NCBI GenBank assembly: GCA_025526995.1
Contig: JAHLKG010000020.1
Coordinates: 558,001-622,000 of the forward strand
Direction: 5' to 3'
Length of the DNA stretch: 64,000 bases
Source: Powellomyces hirtus
Taxonomy: Eukaryota > Chytridiomycota > Chytridiomycetes > Spizellomycetales > Powellomycetaceae
The position numbers and the translations under genes were made by a program. Positions 56,285 through 64,000 of the stretch are shown one piece after another (the first letter of the stretch is position 1; each line of letters begins with the position of its first letter). The notes beneath the pieces are model-generated. The model did not search any database. It saw only the letters and a program-made list of their open reading frames with translations, and was not told the origin of the DNA.

Positions 56285-57145
56285 CTAAGCAAACACGACC
56301 GTCTTGTTGCCGTAAGTCAACACTCGGTGCAAAAGGTGCAGACGAACGGCTCGGGCCAGGACGCTGCGTTCTACGTCTTTGCCCTTCCTGACGAGGTCGT
56401 CGACTGAGTCGCGGTGCGACACCCGAACGACTTCCTGCTCGATAATTGGACCACAATCCAAATCGACGGTTGCAAAGTGTGCCGTCGCACCAATGATTTT
56501 CACACCTCGTTGGTGGGCTTGGTGATACGGTTTAGCGCCGACAAAGGCGGGGAGAAAAGAGTGGTGAATGTTGATGGTGTTTGGAAAGGCGGAGAGGAAA
56601 TCGTCCGACAGAATCTGCATGTACTTGGCCATGACGACCAGGTCAATTTTATGGGTCGACAGGAGACTGAGCTGTGCTTGTTCCGTTGCGGCTTTGGTGG
56701 CTTTGGTGATAGGCGTCAGGTGAAAAGGTATATTGTGAGATTCGACGACACCACGCATGGTGTCATGATTGGACATCACCAAGGCAATCTCCGAGTTGAC
56801 GTCCTGCAATTGAGATCCATGGAGAAGATCCAGGAGACAGTGATCTTGCTTCGAGACAAACACGGCCACACGCTGCTGAACGTCCGAGAAATGCAGTTCC
56901 CATCGGCCTTCGTAGCCAGCGCACAGGTCGGTGAGGGCCGAGTGGAGTGCCTCGCGAGTCAAGTTGAATGTGTCAAGATTCCACTCGACACGACCCAAGA
57001 ACAGCTTTTCTTCCCGGTCGGTATGGAAGTCGACGTCAACGAGGTTTCCGCCTTCTTTGAGGATGAAGGAGGTGAGAGCAGCAACGATGCCGGGGACATC
57101 TTTGCACACAATCAAGAAGACCGCGGTGGGTGAGGTGGAGGCCAT
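56285..57145 (-). CDS. purU: Formyltetrahydrofolate deformylase (PurU type)
   Basis: A single exon of 286 residues. An N-terminal ACT domain (FLIVCKDVPGIVAALTSFIL, GGNLVDVDFHTD) is followed by the formyltransferase-like hydrolase domain: KIDLVVMAKYMQILSDDFL, then NTINIHHSFLPAFVGAKPYH, IIGATAHFATVDLDCGPII and RHxD-like SHRDSVDDLVRKG. The NIHHSFLPAF and TAHF-x4-LDCGPII motifs carry the catalytic Asn, His and Asp of the family. The enzyme hydrolyses 10-formyl-THF to formate and THF, balancing one-carbon units. A TATA box at 57223-57232 supports the ATG at 57145 and argues against the in-frame ATG at 57214. No intron, unlike most neighbours. Confidence 0.92.
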   Translation of the reverse strand: MASTSPTAVFLIVCKDVPGIVAALTSFILKEGGNLVDVDFHTDREEKLFLGRVEWNLDTFNLTREALHSALTDLCAGYEGRWELHFSDVQQRVAVFVSKQDHCLLDLLHGSQLQDVNSEIALVMSNHDTMRGVVESHNIPFHLTPITKATKAATEQAQLSLLSTHKIDLVVMAKYMQILSDDFLSAFPNTINIHHSFLPAFVGAKPYHQAHQRGVKIIGATAHFATVDLDCGPIIEQEVVRVSHRDSVDDLVRKGKDVERSVLARAVRLHLLHRVLTYGNKTVVFA

Positions 57146-57222
57146 AACTGAGATGGGTACGAGGAGACGAGAGCAGAGGATCAGAGAAGAATAGCAGGAA
57201 AGGGAGCGCAACACAGAGAGAG

Positions 57223-57232
57223 CTATTTATAG
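57223..57232 (-). promoter_or_regulatory. TATA box of the purU gene
   Basis: The minus strand reads CTATAAATAG, a near-perfect TATA box, 78 bp before the start codon at 57145. Confidence 0.7.
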
Positions 57233-58628
57233 GGCGGATGTTGGTTTCTCGGAAGACCACCCGTCAATGTCAAAAAGAAGTAGCGATTTTCGTCGGGGGT
57301 TGAAATTTTGACACTTCGATCCCTGTTCGTTGAGCGAGCCGAACGGAACTGCGCCACGGCAAACACGTGTCTCACACCTCCGCAGATCTTATCTTATCCC
57401 ATCGTGTGGCTCAGCGAATGAATGAATGAGTCAAACGTCAGTATTGTGATACACTCAACGAAATGGTATCGATACTGACTGTATGTGAATACCGCAGGTG
57501 TTGATATCGCAGTCTGAGCGGAATTGCGCTATAGCGCGAATCTTACGGACTTTCTCAAATCCGGAGTGAGTTTCCATCTCTGAGTCTGCTTCGAAGGTTG
57601 AAAGGCGTCTGGCCGACTTGTATAAGCCGTATTACTGCCGACCTCGTTTGCAGAGTGGATCGTACCACCGTACTACCACGTCTCCGTGTTGAAAAATGAA
57701 ATTGCGCTTCCCTATTGTTTGTCCTTTTTTCGTCATGTGAAGCAAATTGTTTGTGGACCTTCAAAGTGAAGTGACGACCACGAAGACGCAGCACGCGTTC
57801 TTGTTCACGATTTTTTTTTTCCTGTTCTTTTTTTGTTTTCATTGACAGGAACCAGGCCATTGAGATGCGGAGCTATGTCAAAAGCATATACCGACAGGTG
57901 ATATCGATTGTCTATGACGTAATATTCGTGCGGACGACATTCCCACGGCGGGATTCGTTTTCTGGACGCTCTTTACCGTAGGATCGGGTATCTTCGCAAA
58001 TTAGCCTCGTAAATCCGCGCGCTTTGCTCGGACCGTCGATGAGTCAAAATGCCTAAACATGGTACAGAGGTGGTTCAAGTTTGCTGGCCGCAAAAACGCA
58101 AAGTGCAACCCTCACGCCGATTGTACGGGCCAGGTTGTTGGTTTTTCGACATATAATAAATTAAAAATAATACATGGGAATGTGGCGCAAATGCCTTCCT
58201 ACCAGCGGAGGAGCATCGCGAGTATCACCCGCATATTTCAGCATATCGCTGTAGGCTACGCCGAGGAAAGTTCGCAGTGCTATAGCGTGGTCGGTGATGA
58301 AGGTGGGTACGATGTATGGTGGTTTCCCCTCCCCGTCCCCAGTCGCGCTCCAACTACTACTGAGTCATCCTGACATATCCATCCAGAATCCGTCTAATAG
58401 TCTCCAACTCCATCACAATCTGATCCGAGGCGTCATGTTGATCTCACGTCCTTTGCAAGTGTGCCTATTCGAAATGCTGACCCGGCATTGCCACCCAGGC
58501 ATGTGAATTCATCATCTCTCTCAAAAGAACTTTCCGGCAAGTGCACTACGGTTCTCCAAGCCGATCTAAGTACTGATAGTGGACAGTTGCTGCTTTTGCA
58601 GAGTTGCAAGGCTTGTGTTCTAATCAAC
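57233..58628. other. Intergenic region
   Basis: About 1.4 kb. No gene is supported. The open frame at 57555-57860 on the minus strand is low complexity and has no partner. Confidence 0.5.
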
Positions 58629-59983
58629 TCAATTGCTATGTCCAGGTGCAATTCGACCAGTGGCCGCGACAATGCGCGAGTATAGTTCCGTCCAGGCCAT
58701 GCGGGTGAATGCGCATTTTGATCGCTTCTCTGTTATGTCATCGTGGGCCTCCGAGTCCCGTCCAGGTAAAGATAATGTTTCGGAGATCTCCTGCGATTTT
58801 CTTTCGCGGCAGCACGCGACTGGATGCCGCGGATCCAGATAGGTCAAGCTGAACTCAAATTCGGGTCGGATTACGCTGTCCACAGCGACACATATCGAGT
58901 GCGGAAGCCGATCCTACCGGAAACACCATAAAGAAAGGGAAAATAAAGTCATTAAGTTAGATGTTCGGGAGAAACTCTGATGAGAAGTGACGTGGACTTG
59001 GAATACAATTCATGCACAAATTACCGGTCTCGGGTCATTCATAAGTGATTGAAAATCGCTGAATTGAAATTCTATCCGACGTAAGTCCAGCGCCAAACCC
59101 ACACCGATAGCCTTGACGTAACTCTCCTTCAGCGCCCACAATTGTGCAAATCGATGAAGCTTTTGCTGGTCGGAACCTATCCGCGGCTGGAGATCGCTTA
59201 TTTCCCAGCCCTCAGGTACTGTATGGCTGCCGCTTTGCTCGGAATGGAGCCTGGAATTCCTGTTTGGCGGCGTTGGGTAACTTTCCGTTAGGCTTTTGAG
59301 CGAAGTTGGTTGAGCACCACGAATGTATGCCCACTCTAGTTGTGTGAACACTTCGTCGAAAACTGTCAAATACTCGTCCACCGAGTCATCGGAGGGGTTG
59401 TCTACGGATGAAACATCTACTCCCAAGTGCTTTGCACAGCCGGCGGCTACGACGACCCAGTCTCCATGGTGGGATACGTTGAATTGGAGGAACGGTATTT
59501 GCGGCGACATCTGCAACACAATTAGTACAAGTCACAACCGGGTTTGGTTCCTGCAAAGGATTGGGAACATTTACCAAGAATGGCTTGCCACGTTCATCTC
59601 GAGCGATTTCAATGTCTGACCATTGTGATGCGAGTGAAGGGATTGGTGAATGATCGCGGGTAGCAAGAAGGTCGAGTACTGAAGTGTGAGCGAGAAGCTG
59701 TCCAAGAAGAGATCTACACTGATCAATCGGAAACCTGTATCGTAAGATTTTCTCCTGCTCTGCTGGAGGTAGTAAGCGGACCAGTCGTATTTTCAGCTAG
59801 TGTACGCGGAACAAGATACATAGCGATGTCAGTTGTGAATGGCAAACGTTTGTCGCATTCAAGAGGTAGAATACGGCTCGCTAGAATCGAATCTTCACTC
59901 ACCTCGTCGCTTGGTGACCACGATGGAACATGGAACGACCAGCAAGTTAAATGATCACTCAGATTTTTGGCCGAAAAGCTCAT
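58629..59983 (-). CDS. 4'-phosphopantetheinyl transferase (Sfp/LYS5/NpgA type)
   Basis: Four exons (59983-59903, 59796-59575, 59510-59025, 58913-58629) give 357 residues with consistent phases. The first half has WSFHVPSWSPSDE, RLVRLLPPAEQEKILRYRF and DQCRSLLGQLLAH, as in Sfp-type enzymes. The second half has FNVSHHGDWVVVAAG, LGVDVSS (Mg-binding Asp), FTQLEWAYI and the hallmark WALKESYVKAIGVGL. The last exon gives EFEFSLTYLDPRHPVACC. The enzyme moves phosphopantetheine from CoA to carrier proteins of fatty-acid, lysine (alpha-aminoadipate reductase), polyketide or peptide synthases. Length is in the fungal range. Confidence 0.92.
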
Positions 59984-62614
59984 CCTGTCGCATTCCAGCA
60001 CTGCAAAAGGAGCGTACCAACTGGAAGTGGGCGACAGGTGGTAGCAGAGGCGCGAAGTACGGACAACAACCTGATTGACGTCCCTTGGCAGACACGTACA
60101 CGAGCAAGTTTCTTCGGATCGCCCCGTCGTTTTGAGCTTGAATTTTCTTTGTAATGTGAATTTGTCTTGTAATAAGTAATAAATTTTTTGCAATACCATC
60201 GCAATACTACTACGTCTTCTTGATTATCGCTGCTGTCCCAAGTATGATCCCAATAAGCCTTTGCAAACTCGTGACAAAACTGGTTGAATAGACTAGAATA
60301 ACCCTAAGATCTCCGTTGGCGCTCAATGTCTTTTAAACGCTAGGGCCGCCGATGAGCATGTCTCGAGGTTCGTCTACCGCGAAAGGACGGAAGGCTTTGT
60401 GGACGGGCATTGAGTGACACACATATGGTTGAGCATTAAGTACTAGTTGGTTGGCACTGCGGTGTTGCCGATGGCTCGACCTTCAGAAGATGGTGCACGT
60501 CAAACGTGGTGACGAAGGGGTTTTTCGTTCCTCCTGTCCGAAGGCAGCTTCTATTTGCAAAGCTCAAAAGGTGCTCCGAGGTTCACAACATATGGAGAAC
60601 GGCAGACGAGGACGTCCAACCTCCCGCATGGCGAACGCTTCATCAGTTGGAAGGCCTACGAGTTGATGGCGGTTTGGACGCAGTTGGAGAGTGGTATTTG
60701 AATATGGCTTCAAGTGTGCTTTGCGTACACTTGTTTCTTGCGGAGTGTTGTAGAGTGTGTTGTAGAGTGTGGCAGTAAGTAGGAGTTTGTAAGTGGGGAT
60801 TACACAACTCTGTTGTTTCTTCCCGCTTTCCCAACATCTCTTTTACAGCCAACATATCACATAATGCTATACTGGGCATTCCATGTTTCAACATAGGACT
60901 TCCTTCAACAGACATGCTTCCTCAAATGACTAGTGCAAGTGACCGGCTTCAAAGCGACTAATGCTTTCTACTGTAACAGGAATACATTTCTACTGCACAT
61001 CCTTCTGCTTACAAGCCGGCTCATGGTCCTTTGGCACGAGCTCATCCACGCATTTCAAAACGCTCCAGGGTGTACATGGTGGTATCGTCTCCGGGATGGT
61101 CTTTGGGTGCCGCGCAGGCGGGGATGGCAACCGTATCCATACAGAGTCGAGAAGGAAATGGCCGCATAGATTCCCTCTGCTAATCATGACATTATCCGAG
61201 GGGCCACTGTCCTGCTTGCTTCTTTCAAAGCCCATCTTCAGGCCAAAGGAAGTCATTTGCACATAGCAGAGGAGAGCGGCCTTGCCGCATATGCGGTCGC
61301 TATTAGAGGCTGCTGCCACGGGAATCGGGCATGCCATGAAGCAGACAATGGGCTCCGATCAACGGTATCGCGACGGGCCGCGCTTAAGGACTTTTTGGCA
61401 GACTATGCAGACATCCGCATACCATGCATATGGTACAATTACCTCGGCGGCGAGAATATGCCGGCCTGTTCTGCGCCGGTAATGTCAGTCAGATGCATCG
61501 TAGAGTATCATTTTCAAGAATCCAACATTGCGCAAGCGTGTTGTGATGAAAGAACTGGGATGTTGCACCGCGATGTGACGTCTCGGAAAATGGCCGTAAG
61601 CCTCATTCCCCGAGGCGAATCCGCGGTGTTCTCGAACCACATGTGGCCGCTGTCTGTGCATGGGCAAGAGATGCGGCATTTTTGAGTCGCGGGCTGAATG
61701 GGTAAAACTTCGGTGTCAGGACCTCCCGAATTGCAAATGAAGATTCAAACCCGATGTGTCGACTGCGGAGAGTTCTAAACGTGAAGACCTCTGGATGAAA
61801 TGCGTAGACCGGGCGTCACGGTTGGAGGCAAGAAACATCCCACCATTTTTTCATTCCCGTGCCCTTGTATCCCCGGTGGTGACATGTGGTAAAATGTGGG
61901 AAGGGTAAGAGAGACGCAGGCTTTTCTTAAAAGGCCGCATCCTACTTGTTGTCCGCGCATGGTTGTAAACGAAGGGGGAAGAGGCGCGGGCAGGGGACTT
62001 ACGGAAAAAGAAAAATGGATGGCATGCAATCGACGGATTCTTGATGGTAGTTATGTCAATTTCGATTGTTTTGTCCGCGTTCCATGCCTGAATTGTTGAA
62101 TGACTTCGGGGAGACAGACCTTTCCTTACAGTGACAATAGACAATTTCTATCCGAATTTGATATTTCGAGTTCCTATTTGCCCGCTCAAAACCAAGAGTG
62201 AGAAGACTGATGCGCATTGTGGATCCTTTGGCCAGACACCTTGTGGGACACTAAATGTAAGCACGTGGCACCGGACAAGCCCTACACATGATCTGACATT
62301 TCACATGAAGTAGATGCATACCATTTGACAATGGGCTGGCCCATGCCAACGAACCAGCGCGTTGAGCCGTCTCATTCAGAGGGGAAAGTCTCCGCGTTTC
62401 GTTGCCCGACGGAAGGTGCGCGTCAGTGTGGCTTGGCCATGCGCCACGTCGGTCTAGGACGTTTGCTTCCGCTTAACTTTTCATTGGAAGAGAAGAGACG
62501 CCAGTGCTTCTAGTATAAAGTCTATTGACGCATGTCGAAAGCCCCGAATGACGTGCCTGTATTATGCTCTCATGTAATCTGTCTACTATCCTCGACTTTG
62601 TTCACTATTTCCGG
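59984..62614. other. Sparse region without a supportable gene
   Basis: About 2.6 kb. Several open frames of 60-140 codons occur on both strands (for example 61257-61685 plus, 60990-61337 minus) and a few have gene-like composition, but none has recognisable motifs or consistent splice partners. The region could hold a decayed gene. Confidence 0.45.
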
Positions 62615-63133
62615 CAAGGTACGCTTGCAACAACTTTTGAGCTCCACTGTTGATGCACACGGTTCGTTCTATTTGGTATGGTGCGGATCTTCAAAGGCAA
62701 TAAAAGACAAAACTCAGATCGTAAATACTAAGGATTCTCTCGCCTCATAGCACTTTTTTGATCCGCATACACACTCTCCACGCATAAGCGCGAGCGCAAG
62801 GACGATCGCACAAGATGGACGAAAACACGACGACAGATGCGAGGTCTATGAGCAGCTGCGCCCCCGGTCAAGGTACGCTTGCAACAACTTTTGAGTTCCA
62901 CAGTTGATGCACGCGGTTCGCTCTATTTGGTATGGTGCGGATCTTCAAAGGCAATACAAGACAAAATTCAGATCGTAAATACTAAGGCTTCTCTCGCCTC
63001 ATAGCACTTTTTTGATCCGCATACACACTCTCCACGCATAAGCGCGAGCGCAAGGACGATCGCACAAGATGGCCGAAAACACGACGACAGATGCGCGGTC
63101 TGGTGAGTGAGAGTATGAGCAGCTGCGCCCCCG
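62615..63133 (+). repeat. Direct tandem duplication, unit about 254 bp
   Basis: The stretch beginning CAAGGTACGCTTGCAACAAC occurs at 62615 and again at 62869, and the two copies remain about 95 percent alike to GAGCAGCTGCGCCCCCG. Copy 2 has 14 extra bases near 63100 that include a GTGAGT sequence absent from copy 1. Both copies include a short ATG frame beginning MDENTTTDAR or MAENTTTDAR. The duplication therefore covers what looks like a promoter plus the start of a first exon. Confidence 0.9.
63069..63103 (+). other. Possible first exon, MAENTTTDARS
   Basis: Only copy 2 of the tandem duplication has a good splice donor (GTGAGT at 63104) after this short frame. No following exon can be chained in frame before a stop, so it may be a decayed gene start or a leader. 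Confidence 0.2.
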
Positions 63134-63871
63134 CCTGTGGCTTAACGTCACACGCTTACGCAATCTTAGGACGATATTGATTCCGCACACTTCCCTACCA
63201 GAAACCGCAAGTTATCCAACCCATGAAAATCACAGGATCATCCCTTTCCCCCACACTGCCAGTGGGTATTACGATCGTCGCGCCATGGCTGGAGCTCCAC
63301 ACATAGGACGCGTGGCCTGCACGCTGGAAAAGCGCGCCGCTGTTAGCTCTGCTACGATTACGAATACAACGCGCGTCGCGCCTGCCGCTGGGGACAAAAA
63401 GTTGTCGTGAACGTAAACAACAAAACGTTGATCACGACCGCTGATAACCTCCGCCCTCCCACCGGCGCAAAGCCATCGCATGACTGTGGGGCTGGGGTCA
63501 TAAAATCTGATGGCGCGCGTGTGAGGATCTATTGACATTCCTGTTGGTGTCCGTTGAGTTCTCAATAAAAATGCCCGCTCTCGAAAATGCCACGGCGCAG
63601 CAGTTCGACGCAACATTTCGTTTGAATCTATCCGTTGCGGCCACCTGTTGGGGAATTGCGGGAGGCGGAGTTCTGGAGTCTTGGTCTGTTTCTTCCTTGA
63701 AGAAACTCGGGGATGAATTAAATAGGACGCACGGCGAGTTGCGGAGCCCAGACCGGAACCTGAACGACCCACGCTCTGTGTCTTTGTATGCCCTTCTTCT
63801 TCACCCGATTCGATTGCCTGTACTTCTGTACTTCACGAGAGTTTTCGAGACACTGAGATTTGGTGTACTGT
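63134..63871. other. Region upstream of the Zn2Cys6 gene
   Basis: About 0.74 kb. A minus-strand frame 63269-63772 and a plus-strand frame 63532-63906 overlap here without motifs. Most likely promoter of the next gene. Confidence 0.45.
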
Positions 63872-64000
63872 ATGTCGTCTCAGAAAGAAAGTGCCAACCT
63901 CGGTAAGGAGCAAGTGCCGCTTCGCAGCGCTTGTCAAGCTTGTCGTGGGCGGAAGATCCGCTGTGGAGGTGAGTAACCTTTGGTCATCATTGGAATCGTA
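63872..64000 (+). CDS. Zn(II)2Cys6 fungal transcription factor, first exon (partial)
   Basis: The frame from the ATG at 63872 reads MSSQKESANLGKEQVPLRSA and then CQACRGRKIRCGG-, the first half of a binuclear zinc cluster (C-x2-C-x6-C), broken by a GTGAGT donor at 63969. The second Cys triplet must lie in the next exon outside the window. Such factors bind CGG-type sites and are essentially fungal. An intron within the cluster is common in this family. Confidence 0.75.

Noticed and set aside
60990..61685. Open frames of 115 and 142 codons on opposite strands
   Set aside because: They overlap each other, show no motifs and cannot be spliced to neighbours; possibly gene decay but not supportable.
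1..64000. CRISPR arrays, rRNA genes, intact transposons
   Set aside because: I looked for regular short repeats with spacers, rRNA-like stretches and transposase or reverse-transcriptase motifs and saw none.

Overview
The window is nuclear DNA of a eukaryotic microbe, almost certainly a fungus and probably a zoosporic (chytrid-like) early-diverging one. Nearly every gene is cut by short GT-AG introns (mostly 40-110 nt, branch sites like CTAAC/TTAAT), genes lie on both strands with short spacers, and there are no bacterial operons. A Zn(II)2Cys6 transcription factor starts at the right edge (a fungal family), while an SFI1/CCDC191-type centrosomal coiled-coil protein and a full two-domain arrestin fit a lineage that keeps centrioles and animal-like signalling parts. 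The chytrid assignment is inference; no rRNA or other marker is present. All exon chains below were built by hand from splice signals and reading phase; in those marked confident every junction keeps frame.

Left part (1-17 kb): the 5' part of an SFI1/CCDC191-like gene (minus), an SP-RING SUMO E3 ligase (PIAS/ZMIZ type), the proteasome phosphatase UBLCP1, and then the most striking gene of the window: a 14-exon gene (10691-16796) predicted to encode a 1665-residue protein that joins three Tudor-knot modules, two ZZ fingers, an extended PHD finger, a GATA-type finger and a prokaryote-type DNA N4-cytosine/N6-adenine methyltransferase (FSGRGT and SHPPY motifs), followed by an uncharacterised C-terminal domain. 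This looks like a reader-writer for DNA methylation other than 5mC.

Middle (17-41 kb): tRNA-Thr(AGT), a SulP sulfate transporter, an SR-rich protein divergent from a VMA22/CCDC115-like V-ATPase assembly factor, an arrestin, an unusual beta-propeller plus thiamine-phosphate-synthase-like fusion, TTC1, an orphan gene, a patch of interstitial telomere repeat followed by a degenerate tandem repeat,a kinesin-14, a doubtful small gene and a second orphan gene.

Right part (41-64 kb): a membrane-anchored sorbosone/glucose dehydrogenase-like propeller, a large C2H2 zinc-finger regulator, AP-1 sigma adaptin, an orphan, a four-helix membrane protein, an amino-acid-hydroxylase-like 2OG-Fe dioxygenase, formyltetrahydrofolate deformylase (PurU), a 4'-phosphopantetheinyl transferase, then several kb of sparse sequence with a 254-bp tandem duplication, and the first exon of a Zn2Cys6 factor.

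The genes are mainly unrelated housekeeping functions; no metabolic cluster is apparent. PurU and the phosphopantetheinyl transferase lie close together but share no obvious pathway.
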